From: Alcaligenaceae bacterium
GTDB taxonomy: Bacteria; Pseudomonadota; Gammaproteobacteria; Burkholderiales; Burkholderiaceae_B
DNA length: 64,000 bases
NCBI GenBank assembly: GCA_030538235.1
Contig: JAUNUJ010000010.1
Location: 28,819 to 92,818, forward strand
Direction: 5' to 3'
Part shown: in pieces, positions 40,162 to 49,696 of the stretch
How positions within the stretch are numbered: the first letter of the stretch is position 1
Layout of the letters: the number at the start of each line of letters is the position of its first letter
Made by a program: the position numbers and the translations under genes
Notes under the pieces: model-generated
What the model was told of the DNA's origin: nothing
Database searches by the model: none
The model's input: the letters and a program-made list of their open reading frames with translations, nothing else

Positions 40162-42069
40162 ATGAATAACAACATGTTAGAAGATAAAGTTTTTTACAGC
40201 ATCACATCTAATGACTTAAGCGGGCATCGCTTAAAAGTCACTCTAAGCATTGCTGAGCCTAACCCGGAGGGTCAAATCATCAGCCTGCCACGCTGGATTC
40301 CCGGCAGCTACATGATCCGTGATTTCTCTAAACACATAGAGACTTTAAATGCTACCCATGATAATTACCCGCTTAGCATTACCCATCTTGATAACCATAC
40401 TTGGAAAATCGAAGCAGTACGTAGCGGTCCAATACAGATTGACTACACTATTTATGCATGGGATATGTCGGTTCGTAAAGCCCATTTAGATGAATCACAC
40501 GGCTTTTTTAACGGCACCAGTGTTTTCCTTAAAGTGCATGGCCAAGAGCACCTACCTTGTCTGGTTGAAATCAAGGCACCAAGACAAAGTAAAAAATGGC
40601 GTGTTTATACTAGTTTGCGACCGGCCGAGGGACACCCAAAAGCGGCTCAACACACGCGCTTTGGTTTTTATCGCGCCAATGACTACGACGACTTAATTGA
40701 TCATCCGGTCGAAATGGGTCGACCCAAGGTCATCAGCTTTGTGGTCGGTGGTATTGCTCACGATATGGTCTTTACGGGCCTCTTACCAAATATTGATCTA
40801 GAACGCATTGCAGCTGACACGGCAAAAATCTGTGAAACGCAAATTAGACTGTTCGAGCCTGAGAGTAAAACACCGCCATTTACCGATCACGGTAATCGTT
40901 ACGTCTTTCTAACCACAGTCACCGGAGATGACTACGGCGGTCTTGAGCACCGCAACAGCACAGCTTTAATTTGCTCTCGCAAATCGCTCCCAGTGCTTGG
41001 TCAAGATAACCAAAGCAAAGAATATCGCGATTTTCTCGGCTTAATAAGTCATGAATACTTCCATAGCTGGAATGTCAAACGCATTAAACCGGCCGTTTTC
41101 GCTCCTTATCGCTTAGAAAAAGCCACCCCCACCTCTTTATTGTGGATTTTTGAGGGATTTACTTCTTACTACGATGATTTAATGCTCTTAAGAAGCGGTT
41201 TAATTACCGAGCAACAGTATTTTGACCTAGTCGCCGAGACGATTAACCGAGTAAACAATGACTCCGGCCGTATCAAACAAAGTGTCGCCGAAAGCTCATT
41301 TGATGCTTGGACCAAGTTCTACCAACAAGATGAAAACGCACGCAACCAAATTGTCAGCTACTACGCTAAAGGCTCTTTAGTTGCGCTTTGTCTTGATTTA
41401 TTCATCCGTCAACAGAGCAATAATCAGAGCTCACTCGACGATGTCATGCGCTATTTATGGAAGCATTATGGCAAGAACTTCTACCTGGGCCACAGAATGG
41501 GTTTACGTGAAAACGATGTAGCGGATGTGCTACACCGCTCCACAGGTATCGAAAAAAACAAAATCATCAACTTCCTAGAGCGTTATGTTTATGGCACTAA
41601 AAAGCTACCGCTTAAAACTCTGCTTGCGGTTGAGGGACTTATATTGAGTAAATCAGAGGAGCAGACTGAAGAGCCTGTCAGCTTGGATATTCGCACCACG
41701 AACCGTGAGGGTCAATGCATGATTCAAAGCGTCATGCAGCATGGTGTCGCCCACAAGGGTGGTTTATCAGCTGGTGACGTGATTATCGCTATCGACCATT
41801 TACGCGTCAATACCAACAACTTAAAAGAAGTGCTCAGTCGATACCAACAAAAGCAACAAGCGATTATTCATGTATTCCGCCGTGATGAGTTGCGTATTTT
41901 TACAGTGCAATTTGATACACCACTCTACGCCGAGTATCAAATAAGTCCTGATAAAAGTCGTTATCAAGCAGCAAAAAAACTACCTAAAGCGCCTGTGGCC
42001 TTGACCGACACTGGACCAGAAACGATTAGCAATGAAGCGACCACCGTCACAGAGGATAATCAAGCTTAG
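40162..42069 (+). CDS. M61-family glycyl aminopeptidase with PDZ domain
   Basis: 635 residues from ATG 40162 (AAAGG about ten bases upstream); an in-frame ATG at 40129 would add 11 residues. No signal peptide is seen, so it is likely cytoplasmic. The N-terminal beta domain has PRWIPGSYMIRDFSKHI, typical of M61. The zinc motif H297-E-Y-F-H301 is in LISHEYFHSWNVKRIKP, preceded by YGGLEHRNST. The downstream WIFEGFTSYYDDL supplies the third zinc ligand, Glu. A PDZ domain occupies about residues 515-600. The family cleaves N-terminal Gly/Ala. It is divergent from atpI and monocistronic. Confidence 0.93.
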   Translation: MNNNMLEDKVFYSITSNDLSGHRLKVTLSIAEPNPEGQIISLPRWIPGSYMIRDFSKHIETLNATHDNYPLSITHLDNHTWKIEAVRSGPIQIDYTIYAWDMSVRKAHLDESHGFFNGTSVFLKVHGQEHLPCLVEIKAPRQSKKWRVYTSLRPAEGHPKAAQHTRFGFYRANDYDDLIDHPVEMGRPKVISFVVGGIAHDMVFTGLLPNIDLERIAADTAKICETQIRLFEPESKTPPFTDHGNRYVFLTTVTGDDYGGLEHRNSTALICSRKSLPVLGQDNQSKEYRDFLGLISHEYFHSWNVKRIKPAVFAPYRLEKATPTSLLWIFEGFTSYYDDLMLLRSGLITEQQYFDLVAETINRVNNDSGRIKQSVAESSFDAWTKFYQQDENARNQIVSYYAKGSLVALCLDLFIRQQSNNQSSLDDVMRYLWKHYGKNFYLGHRMGLRENDVADVLHRSTGIEKNKIINFLERYVYGTKKLPLKTLLAVEGLILSKSEEQTEEPVSLDIRTTNREGQCMIQSVMQHGVAHKGGLSAGDVIIAIDHLRVNTNNLKEVLSRYQQKQQAIIHVFRRDELRIFTVQFDTPLYAEYQISPDKSRYQAAKKLPKAPVALTDTGPETISNEATTVTEDNQA

Positions 42070-42119
42070 CAATCGTCACTAAGTCTCTAAGCGAAAAACT
42101 CACCTTTTGAGTTGACGTC

Positions 42120-42157
42120 ATCAGGGCTTTTCTAAGAATACATAGAGCAGCCCTGAT
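42120..42157. terminator. Hairpin between convergent M61 peptidase and thiF-like genes
   Basis: ATCAGGGCT (42120-42128) and AGCCCTGAT (42149-42157) form a perfect 9-bp stem with a 20-nt loop. On the plus strand the left arm is followed by TTTT inside the loop. It ends at the stop codon of the minus-strand gene, and probably acts for both. Confidence 0.5.
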
Positions 42158-42934
42158 TTATCTGATGTATGGCGAGTCGGGGCTTGAACAGACTGAGCAA
42201 CGGGGGTTTTTTGTTAGTTTGAATTCCTGCCATTGAGTGGCGCGACCATCAAACATCAACATACGACCGACTAATGGCTGACCTATACCCAATAATAGCT
42301 TTAGTGCTTCGTGAGCCTGCATCATGCCGATACTACCCACCACCGTTGATAAGACACCTAAGGTAGCGCAATTATCCGGTTGAAGATTTTCACTGGGATC
42401 ATATTGACAAGCATAGCAAGGACTAGCCAAATCCCTGAAATCAAACACGGTTAATTGCCCATCAAAACGGATTGCAGCAGCTGATACCATGGGTATTTTA
42501 TGCTTAAAGCAAATGCGACTGAGCTGCTGTCTAGTATTGAAATTATCCGTACATTCCAGGACTAAATCCACCTCTTGAATCAACTCATCAAGCATCGCAT
42601 CGTCGTAGCGTTGTTGATGCGCAATTAGATTGACCTCCGGATTCAAAGCCTGAGCCATCAACTTGGCCGACTCAACCTTGGGCATACCGACTCTATCTGT
42701 GGTATGAACAATCTGACGCTGCAAATTACTTAGATCAACCTCATCGTCATCGACTAAATGAATAGTCCCAACGCCGGCAGCTACCAAATACATTAGGGCC
42801 GGCGCTCCTAACCCTCCTGCGCCTACCATCAGGATTTTGCAATTTAATAAACGCTCTTGACCCTCAAAACCGAAGCCATCCAACATGATATGACGGGCAT
42901 AACGTAAGAGCTGCTCATCACTCATCTGAGTCAA
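42158..42934 (-). CDS. E1-like adenylyltransferase of the MoeB/ThiF/HesA family
   Basis: 258-residue enzyme that adenylates the C-terminal Gly of a ubiquitin-like sulfur carrier (MoaD or ThiS). The nucleotide loop GAGGLGAPAL is at 38-47, followed by VDDDEVDLSNLQRQ with the conserved Asp and Arg/Gln and by ECTDNFNTR. Two CxxC pairs (CYACQ about 172-176; CSVCS near the C-terminus) form the zinc site. DNCATLGVL contains the cysteine aligned to ThiF Cys184. No rhodanese domain is fused. The start overlaps the ctpA 3' end by 17 bp, suggesting coupling. Which carrier it serves cannot be read here. Confidence 0.9.
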   Translation of the reverse strand: MTQMSDEQLLRYARHIMLDGFGFEGQERLLNCKILMVGAGGLGAPALMYLVAAGVGTIHLVDDDEVDLSNLQRQIVHTTDRVGMPKVESAKLMAQALNPEVNLIAHQQRYDDAMLDELIQEVDLVLECTDNFNTRQQLSRICFKHKIPMVSAAAIRFDGQLTVFDFRDLASPCYACQYDPSENLQPDNCATLGVLSTVVGSIGMMQAHEALKLLLGIGQPLVGRMLMFDGRATQWQEFKLTKNPRCSVCSSPDSPYIR

Positions 42935-44567
42935 GATATTCTCCCGTCAAGTACTCTACCGCTTGTTGCAACTGATAATCCTCATCTGAACCAAAGGTAT
43001 ACATTTCAATTTTTGGTGCCTCATCAGCGCCCTCAGACTCAATGTCTTCTACTACCTCGATAGTGACAGGATCAACTGATTTATCAAGGCCCTGCTCTGC
43101 TTCAACATCAGCAGTAGCATCAACACTCTCTGTTGATGATGTGGTTGTCGCTGCTTCAGCTTCGACCTTGTCTTTAGTCTCTAGCGTGCCCTCTTGGACG
43201 CTAGTCGCTGCTGCAGATAACTCAACATCAATTGCTTTGGCATCCTTTGAAGGCGTCGCCTCTTCATCGCTTAAATGATCTCGCAAATCAGCCTCACGAC
43301 GTGTGCTGAAAAAATCGCCTTGTTCAGTATCAGTGACCACAATATCCGGTTCAATCCCGGTGGCCTGAATTGAACGATCTTTTGGCGTGTAATAGCGTGC
43401 TATTGTCAGCTTAACGCCAGTATTGTCACCCAACGCCAAAACAACCTGCACAGAGCCTTTACCAAAACTACGATTACCCATAATAGTGGCGCGCTCATAA
43501 TCTTGCAAAGCACCGGCAACAATCTCGGAAGCAGAAGCTGAACCGACATTTATCAGTACGACCATGGGAATCTGACGACTCCAAGCAGGTAAATCCTTAA
43601 GCGGATCCTGATGATTTAAGCTGTAATCGCTCGGCACCACACGATAACGCAGATTAACCTCGCCTCGACTCTTGGTGTAAACGACCAGTTTTTCAGGCTC
43701 AATAAAAGCTCCGGTAACACCCACAGCGGCATTTAACAAACCACCCGGGTCATTTCGCACATCCAGAACTAAGGCTTTAGGTTCGGTTTCAAACGCATTG
43801 AGGTTTTTGACCAGCTCCTCCACAGTACGCTCATGAAACTGCGAAATTCTGAGATACGCAATGTCATTGTCAAGCAATTTGCTACGTACACTTTGAACCT
43901 TAATTAAATCGCGCACAATAATAAAATCTAGCACCTCGTCGCCACGACGCACTGATAACTCAATGCTCGAACCCGGTTCGCCGCGAAGCTTCTTAATCAC
44001 CTCACTTAACGGCAACTCAAGAATAGACTCGCCATCGACCTTAACGATTATATCGCCAGGCATAATCCCGGCTCGCGCTGCCGGACTATCTTCAATCGGG
44101 GAGATGATCTCAATTTCTTTGCTAGATGTGTCATCAATCTCAATGCCTAAACCACCAAAAGCACCTTCGGTGGCTTCTTGTAGGCTCGTAAAAGCCTCTT
44201 CGTTTAGATAAGAAGAATGTGGATCGAGATCATCCAACATGCCCTTAATCGCGGCATCGACTAGTTTGGCATTTTCAACAGGCTCGACATAACGGTTTTT
44301 AATAGCAGCAAAAACAGCGGCAAAACGGCGTAATTCCTCATAAGGTAAACGATCATCAAAATCAGGAATGGCCTCAATGGTTGTCGCGTGCTCTACGATC
44401 TCGAGAGTGACCTCGGTCTGCTCTCGGGGCTCTGCTTGTGAGAGCTGAGGCTCAGCCATCAATGGCTGCGATATAGAGCCCCCAAGCAACGCCATGGTAC
44501 AAGCGACAACCATCATCGCTTTAGCGAGTTTATGATTTACCAAAAAATTTGAAATATAAAGCATCAT
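42918..44567 (-). CDS. ctpA: C-terminal processing peptidase (S41, CtpA/Prc family)
   Basis: 549-residue periplasmic serine protease. It starts with a signal peptide (about 15-38, ending PLMAEP). A PDZ domain (about 125-215) binds substrate C-termini. The catalytic dyad is Ser345 in GSASASEIVAG and Lys370 in FGKGSVQ, at the family spacing of 25. After the protease core (about residue 425) comes a 90-residue acidic Ala/Glu/Ser/Thr/Val-rich low-complexity tail before a short conserved end (QLQQAVEYLTGEY). In this family the enzyme trims murein hydrolases or their regulators, fitting the adjacent EnvC-like gene. Confidence 0.95.
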   Translation of the reverse strand: MMLYISNFLVNHKLAKAMMVVACTMALLGGSISQPLMAEPQLSQAEPREQTEVTLEIVEHATTIEAIPDFDDRLPYEELRRFAAVFAAIKNRYVEPVENAKLVDAAIKGMLDDLDPHSSYLNEEAFTSLQEATEGAFGGLGIEIDDTSSKEIEIISPIEDSPAARAGIMPGDIIVKVDGESILELPLSEVIKKLRGEPGSSIELSVRRGDEVLDFIIVRDLIKVQSVRSKLLDNDIAYLRISQFHERTVEELVKNLNAFETEPKALVLDVRNDPGGLLNAAVGVTGAFIEPEKLVVYTKSRGEVNLRYRVVPSDYSLNHQDPLKDLPAWSRQIPMVVLINVGSASASEIVAGALQDYERATIMGNRSFGKGSVQVVLALGDNTGVKLTIARYYTPKDRSIQATGIEPDIVVTDTEQGDFFSTRREADLRDHLSDEEATPSKDAKAIDVELSAAATSVQEGTLETKDKVEAEAATTTSSTESVDATADVEAEQGLDKSVDPVTIEVVEDIESEGADEAPKIEMYTFGSDEDYQLQQAVEYLTGEYLDSDE

Positions 44568-44590
44568 GCACCTTTTGCTTTTGTTTAAAG

Positions 44591-46273
44591 CTATCTAGCC
44601 AACATCCTAAGCGGATCGATAGGCTGAGAACCGCGCCTAATCTCAAAATACAAAGCCGGTTCGACTTGACCACCGGTAGAACCGGCGCGAGCGATGGTTT
44701 GACCGGATCGCACTGCCTCACCGACTTTACGAGATAAGCTTTGATTGTAGCCATAGACGCTCATATAGTCATTACCGTGATCAACGATAATTAGATTACC
44801 AAAACCGCGCATCCAGTCGGCAAAAACCACAGTGCCACCGGCAATTGCTTTAACCGGCGCACCGGCATTGGCCTTGATTAGGATACCGCGCCAGACTCCC
44901 CCGGTATCCGGTCTAGTGCGGCCGAACTGCCCTTGTAGACTACCTCTGAGCGGCCACGGCGCCCCCTGAGGAATACCGTTATTGGTAGATGCTGCTAAAG
45001 AACGGGCTTTACGTTCATCCTCACGTGCCTGCGCCTCAAGTCGCTGCGCTTCGAGCGCGCGCTCTTTGGCAAGACGTGCTTTAGCTGCCTCAATCTCAGC
45101 GTTTTCCTGCTGTAAACGAGCTTGTGATAGCTGTTGTTGGCTTTGTTCGCGCTGATTTAGCATCGCAGTCATCCGACGCTTAGCCTGCTCTAAGTCTTCG
45201 GGCCTCAACGCGCGAGCAATGTCATTTTCAACCTCTCGAATCTGAATCTCAGTAAGTCGCTGCCTTGATAAGGCCTGTTGTTGACTTTGCTGAGCTTGGG
45301 CTCGCATTGAGGCGGCACGTTCCGCCTGTTGCTGCGCTAAAGCGGCCTGCTCACCAGCTCGTTTAGCCTGAGCCTCACGTTCGCGAGCGAGGCTTTGTTG
45401 GCGCTCCAAGGCTAAACGCTGACGATCAAGTTCGGCCTGCCGCGCTAACTCTCTTTGTTGGCTGATTGTGCGACCAATCTCGCCTATCAAACTATCAAGG
45501 CGCTGCTGATCACCCTGCAGACGCCCCGCCTCAGCACGACGACTTTTAAGATCGCCCTCGATTTTAGTTAGTTCGGTCTGATACTTTTTCTGCTCTTTTT
45601 GTAATTCATTTTTATTGGCAAGTGTTTGTTCAGCCAAACGTTCAATTTTTTGCTGACGCCCCTTGATCTCGGACTCAGTCTTTTGTAGGTTCAGAATGGC
45701 TAAGTTCAGCTCTTCAACAGCTCGTGCGCGCGCTCTGGCAACATAACTCAAATAGCCCATGTCACGACCGATTTTCTGCGCATCGCCACCGGACAATAAA
45801 GCGGACCATGGTGATAGACCACTAGTATATTGGGCGTAAATTTGTTCGCCCAAATCCTCTTGGCGCTCCGCTAAAAGCTCGCGCTGACCGTCAGCTTGGC
45901 GGCGCAACAGGACAATCTCGTGCTCGGTTTCGTCTTGTTGCTCCTGAAGCCGATCAAGCTCGGCATTGATACGGGAGATATTGCGCTCGGACTCGCCCAG
46001 CCTATCAACCACATCTCTTTTCTCTGTCTCTTGAGTTTGAATGGCTTTTTTTACCGAGTTAATCTGCTTTTCTAAATCCGCGCGACGCTTCTCGGCCGCT
46101 CGTTGCTGTTGACTTAACTCATTAACAGATTGAGCGGCCGCCACCCCGGCAAGGCCGGAGCAAGACAATAAAAGACTAAGCGACACAGTTAAAACTGCCC
46201 CAGTCGGCGCTTTAATTATCCCTAAGGCAGGTTTGGATTCAAATAAGTTGGATTTAATTGGCACTATCGGCAC
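44591..46273 (-). CDS. EnvC-like murein hydrolase activator (coiled coil plus degenerate LytM domain)
   Basis: 560 residues. A hydrophobic signal segment (about 26-46) is followed by a long coiled coil rich in Gln/Arg/Glu/Ala (about 50-425) and a LytM/M23 domain (about 440-560). The zinc ligands of active M23 peptidases are missing: the usual H..D position reads GILIKANAG, and the final HxH reads ALYFEIR with Tyr in place of His. It should thus activate amidases at the septum rather than cleave murein itself. It is placed between gpmA and ctpA. The coiled coil is longer than in E. coli EnvC (419 total). Confidence 0.92.
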   Translation of the reverse strand: MPIVPIKSNLFESKPALGIIKAPTGAVLTVSLSLLLSCSGLAGVAAAQSVNELSQQQRAAEKRRADLEKQINSVKKAIQTQETEKRDVVDRLGESERNISRINAELDRLQEQQDETEHEIVLLRRQADGQRELLAERQEDLGEQIYAQYTSGLSPWSALLSGGDAQKIGRDMGYLSYVARARARAVEELNLAILNLQKTESEIKGRQQKIERLAEQTLANKNELQKEQKKYQTELTKIEGDLKSRRAEAGRLQGDQQRLDSLIGEIGRTISQQRELARQAELDRQRLALERQQSLAREREAQAKRAGEQAALAQQQAERAASMRAQAQQSQQQALSRQRLTEIQIREVENDIARALRPEDLEQAKRRMTAMLNQREQSQQQLSQARLQQENAEIEAAKARLAKERALEAQRLEAQAREDERKARSLAASTNNGIPQGAPWPLRGSLQGQFGRTRPDTGGVWRGILIKANAGAPVKAIAGGTVVFADWMRGFGNLIIVDHGNDYMSVYGYNQSLSRKVGEAVRSGQTIARAGSTGGQVEPALYFEIRRGSQPIDPLRMLAR

Positions 46274-46315
46274 TCATTAAAAAGCTTAAAAACTCAAGAA
46301 ATCTGGGACAAGTGA

Positions 46316-47062
46316 CTACTTAGCCTTGCCCTGAGAAGCTACTTCAGCCATGGCCTTAGCAATTTCATCAGGATCACCTAGATAATAGTGACGAATTGCT
46401 TTTAGATTTTCATCCAACTCATACACTAAAGGCTGACCGGTAGGAATATTTAAATGAACGATATCTTCTTCGGAGATATCATCAAAAAGATTAATCAAGG
46501 CACGAATGCTATTACCGTGAGCCGTGACCAAGATAGACTTGCCGTCTTTGATGGCCGGCGCAATTTGCTCATCCCATAGTGGTTTAACTCGCACAATGGT
46601 GTCTTTAAGGCACTCGGCAGCTGGCAACTCTTCGACCGGGATATTAGAGTAACGGCTATCAAAGCGCGGGTGACGCTCGTCATCCAAGGCTAATGGCTCA
46701 GGACCAATAGCAAACGCACGACGCCAGATCAGAACCTGTTCATCACCGTATTTTTCAGCAGTTTCGGCCTTATTTAAACCGGTAAGCGCACCATAGTGAC
46801 GCTCGTTTAAACGCCAACTGGGGGTGTATGGCACATACATGGTATCCATACTTTCCAAAGCGAGCCAAAGAGTGCGAATGGCTCTTTTTAAGTAAGAGGT
46901 ATAAGCCTGATCAAAAACATAACCCTCTTTTTTGAGAAGCTCGCCAGCCTGTTTGGCTTGCTCGCGACCCTCGTCGGTCAAATCCACATCTGCCCAACCA
47001 GTAAAACGATTTTCTAAGTTCCACTGGCTTTGACCATGACGCATTAAAACGATTTTATACAT
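46316..47062 (-). CDS. gpmA: 2,3-bisphosphoglycerate-dependent phosphoglycerate mutase
   Basis: 248-residue glycolytic/gluconeogenic enzyme interconverting 3- and 2-phosphoglycerate. The phosphohistidine motif [17 protein letters not shown] places His9. [29 protein letters not shown] with the second His, and [14 protein letters not shown] are all conserved. Length is normal for the dPGM family. It is the first gene of the leftward gpmA-envC-ctpA-thiF block and diverges from the rhodanese-like gene across 150 bp. Confidence 0.98.
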   Translation of the reverse strand: MYKIVLMRHGQSQWNLENRFTGWADVDLTDEGREQAKQAGELLKKEGYVFDQAYTSYLKRAIRTLWLALESMDTMYVPYTPSWRLNERHYGALTGLNKAETAEKYGDEQVLIWRRAFAIGPEPLALDDERHPRFDSRYSNIPVEELPAAECLKDTIVRVKPLWDEQIAPAIKDGKSILVTAHGNSIRALINLFDDISEEDIVHLNIPTGQPLVYELDENLKAIRHYYLGDPDEIAKAMAEVASQGKAK

Positions 47063-47156
47063 AGTTATTAGTATCCTAACGAAGTTTAAATAAAGCGATT
47101 AAATGACTAATTTCATCTATTTTAGCTAACTTAGCTTATTGTCGCTTAGGCTATTT

Positions 47157-47162
47157 TATAAT
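47157..47162 (+). promoter_or_regulatory. Candidate -10 of the rhodanese-grxC-secB-gpsA operon
   Basis: A perfect TATAAT lies 50 bp before the GTG start, predicting a leader of about 44 nt. The -35 region at 16-17 bp spacing (CTTATT/GCTTAT) is weak. Only the -10 and context support it. Confidence 0.35.
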
Positions 47163-47212
47163 CCATGAATTAATCTTAATAAAGCCAATCAAGGCAAAAT
47201 CAGGTAACAATC

Positions 47213-47635
47213 GTGGAATTTTTAACTTATAACAACACTTATTTATTTGTTATTGCAGCTCTGTTGTCAGGCGGTCTACTGGCATTTCAGTATAGTCGTG
47301 CCGCTAAGGGCCTATCACCGGCCCAAGCCGTATCAATGACAAATAGCAAAAAAGCGATCATTGTCGATGTCCGTCCTAGTGAACAATACCAAGCCGGTAC
47401 CATTGCCAATGCCATGCATATCCCCATGGATCAGCTCAAGTCTCGCGCTGCCACCCTCCCTCAGGACAAAGCCGTGATTGTGATTGACCAAGACGGTCGT
47501 CGCGCACCGACTGCCGCTAATCACCTCAGAAAAGAGGGTCTGACAGAAGTCCATTATTTGAGTGGCGGTTTAGTGTCTTGGCTAAAAGACAGTCTACCGT
47601 TAAAAAAACCGTCGGCTTCTAAAAAAATCAAATAA
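47213..47635 (+). CDS. Membrane-anchored rhodanese-like protein lacking the catalytic cysteine
   Basis: 140 residues from a GTG start with an AGGT site upstream. One N-terminal membrane helix (about 8-26) is followed by a rhodanese fold: KKAIIVDVRPSEQYQAGTIANAMHIPM is the typical CH2A region. The active-site loop, normally C-x-x-G-x-R/S, reads IDQDGRRAP, and the protein contains no cysteine at all, so it cannot be a classical sulfurtransferase. E. coli YibN occupies the same place before grxC-secB-gpsA and has a similar layout. A structural or phosphate/anion-binding role is inferred. Confidence 0.88.
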   Translation: MEFLTYNNTYLFVIAALLSGGLLAFQYSRAAKGLSPAQAVSMTNSKKAIIVDVRPSEQYQAGTIANAMHIPMDQLKSRAATLPQDKAVIVIDQDGRRAPTAANHLRKEGLTEVHYLSGGLVSWLKDSLPLKKPSASKKIK

Positions 47636-47688
47636 TATTTTCCCCGACACTATAATAAGCCTAAACTTTTTTTAAAAATGAGGTAAGA

Positions 47689-47955
47689 ATGGCTCAGGTT
47701 ACTATGTACTGTAAGGTCACTTGTCCTTACTGCACTCGTGCAGAAAGAATCCTTAAGGATAACAATGTCACTGATTTAGAAAAAATCAGCATTGACACGA
47801 ACCGTGAAGCGCGCGCCGAAATGATCGAACGCTCCAACGGTCGCACCACGGTGCCACAAATTTTTATTAATGGCCAACACATTGGTGGCTGTGATGATTT
47901 ACAAGCCTTAGAGCGCGAAGGTAAGCTAGACGCGCTACTCGCCGAAGCTAAATAG
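47689..47955 (+). CDS. grxC: Glutaredoxin 3
   Basis: 88-residue dithiol glutaredoxin using glutathione to reduce protein disulfides. The active site C12-P-Y-C15, TVPQIFING (cis-Pro) and HIGGCDDL (glutathione-binding) are intact. A GAGGTAAG ribosome site precedes the ATG, and a TATAAT at 47651-47656 may give an internal promoter. It is second in the rightward operon. Confidence 0.97.
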   Translation: MAQVTMYCKVTCPYCTRAERILKDNNVTDLEKISIDTNREARAEMIERSNGRTTVPQIFINGQHIGGCDDLQALEREGKLDALLAEAK

Positions 47956-47998
47956 CTCCTACTTAAACCCTTTTTAACTATATTGGAAAATATTAATC

Positions 47999-48538
47999 AT
48001 GGCTGAAGAACAAAACACGCAAAATCAGGACGCTGCAGCTGCTCAGCAATCTCAACAACCTACCTTTGGCATGCAAAGATGCTACCTAAAGGATTTGTCT
48101 TTAGAAATGCCTAATGCACCGCATATTTTTTTAGAGCAAGAACAACCAACGGTTGATATCAGCTTAAACATCGGTGCCGAGCGTTTAGCTGAAACCATTT
48201 ATGAAACCTCAGTGCGCGCAACCATCACTACAAAAATTAACGATAAAGTTTTGTACTTGGTCGAAAGCACACAAGCAGCCATTTTCGAAATTGCCAACAT
48301 CCCTGTTGACCAACTCGATCCGCTTATCGGTATTGTATGTCCTTCTATGATCTTCCCATACCTGCGCGCCAACCTAGCTGACGCGATTAACCGCACCGGT
48401 TTACCGGCAATTCATATGGCTGAGGTTAATTTCCAGGCCCTATATGAGCAACGCACCGAGGAAGCGGCAGCCGAAGAGCAAGCTGCTGAAGCTGACGCTG
48501 AAACTGAGGCTGACGATAGCAATCCTACCGTTAACTAA
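47999..48538 (+). CDS. secB: Protein-export chaperone SecB
   Basis: 179-residue tetrameric chaperone that holds unfolded preproteins and delivers them to SecA. The conserved core includes [18 protein letters not shown] near the N-terminus and [39 protein letters not shown]. The C-terminus (about 145-179) is an extended Ala/Glu/Asp-rich acidic tail, longer than in E. coli (155). It lies between grxC and gpsA, the standard order. Confidence 0.97.
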   Translation: MAEEQNTQNQDAAAAQQSQQPTFGMQRCYLKDLSLEMPNAPHIFLEQEQPTVDISLNIGAERLAETIYETSVRATITTKINDKVLYLVESTQAAIFEIANIPVDQLDPLIGIVCPSMIFPYLRANLADAINRTGLPAIHMAEVNFQALYEQRTEEAAAEEQAAEADAETEADDSNPTVN

Positions 48539-48555
48539 TCTAAGTCATAATAATC

Positions 48556-49632
48556 ATGCAATCTACCAGCAGCCCCGAAAAATCACCTGTCAACACCTTA
48601 GTCATCGGTGCTGGCAGTTGGGGGACAGCGCTCGCGATTGCAGCAGCACAGACGGGACCTGCCTTACTCTGGTCTCGTCATGCGGCTCAAGCTAAGCATA
48701 TTAATCAGCATCGTCGTAATCCTTCTTATCTTCAGGATATCGACTTGCCCGAGTCTCTTAAAGCCACTGCCAGTAAGCAAAATGCCATTGATTTTTTACA
48801 GCATGGTCCGGATGGCTCTGGCGATAGTTCTTCACCTGCCCTGATAATCTTTGCGCTTCCTGTCAAAGCAATGCGTCAAAGCATCCAGGAGTGGTTACCG
48901 CTGTTTGAAAAAGCCGGTTTAAGCCATGTCCCCTATGTATGGACTTGCAAAGGCTTTGAGGAAGAGACCTCTTTATTGCCTCATGAAATCATTGCCGATG
49001 TCGCGCCGACTTCAAAGCAGCCGAGCGGCGTCTTATCAGGCCCTACCTTTGCCCGTGAAGTAGCCCAATGTCTACCGGTCGCTATTACCGTGGCTAGCCA
49101 TGATCCCATTGTCGGTGAACGTGTCATTCAGGCTTTACATAGCAAACAAACTCGCGTTTATTACAGCCAAGACATCATTGGTGTCGAGGTCGGTGGCGCC
49201 TTAAAAAATGTCATCGCTCTGGCCTGCGGCATCAGTGACGGCTTAGCCCTAGGCAATAATGCCCGCGCTGCTCTGATTACTCGAGGTCTTAGTGAAATCC
49301 GCCGTCTTGGCTTAGCCATGGGTGGTCACTCCGAGACTTTTTCCGGATTAACCGGTTTAGGTGATTTAGTACTGACTTCGACCGGCGATTTATCACGCAA
49401 TAGACAAGTCGGCTTAGCCTTGGCCAAGGGTCAAAGCCTCGAGGAAATCCTTGCTACTGGTTTAACTGCCGAAGGCGTTCGTTGCGCGCGAGCAGCACTC
49501 GCACGAGCAACCGGCTTAGGCATAGAAATGCCGATTACCGAGGTAGTCTGCGACATTCTCTTCAATCACGTCAATTCACTAGAAAGCGTGGCTAAATTAC
49601 TGGCCCGCGAGGTCAAAGCAGAAGACGCTTAG
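48556..49632 (+). CDS. gpsA: Glycerol-3-phosphate dehydrogenase [NAD(P)+]
   Basis: 358-residue enzyme reducing dihydroxyacetone phosphate to sn-glycerol-3-phosphate for phospholipid synthesis. The Rossmann loop VIGAGSWGTALA is at about 16-27. LSGPTFAREVA, the substrate-site GVEVGGALKNVIALACGI with the catalytic Lys, and NNARAALITRGLSE are conserved. Residues about 77-92 form a small Asp/Ser-rich insertion. It is the last gene of the operon and converges on a methyltransferase gene. Confidence 0.97.
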   Translation: MQSTSSPEKSPVNTLVIGAGSWGTALAIAAAQTGPALLWSRHAAQAKHINQHRRNPSYLQDIDLPESLKATASKQNAIDFLQHGPDGSGDSSSPALIIFALPVKAMRQSIQEWLPLFEKAGLSHVPYVWTCKGFEEETSLLPHEIIADVAPTSKQPSGVLSGPTFAREVAQCLPVAITVASHDPIVGERVIQALHSKQTRVYYSQDIIGVEVGGALKNVIALACGISDGLALGNNARAALITRGLSEIRRLGLAMGGHSETFSGLTGLGDLVLTSTGDLSRNRQVGLALAKGQSLEEILATGLTAEGVRCARAALARATGLGIEMPITEVVCDILFNHVNSLESVAKLLAREVKAEDA

Positions 49633-49696
49633 GGGTTGAAGCAATTAGAATTAAGACTGCTCCACACTCAGCAATCCCTAGTCACCGATCAGTTTA

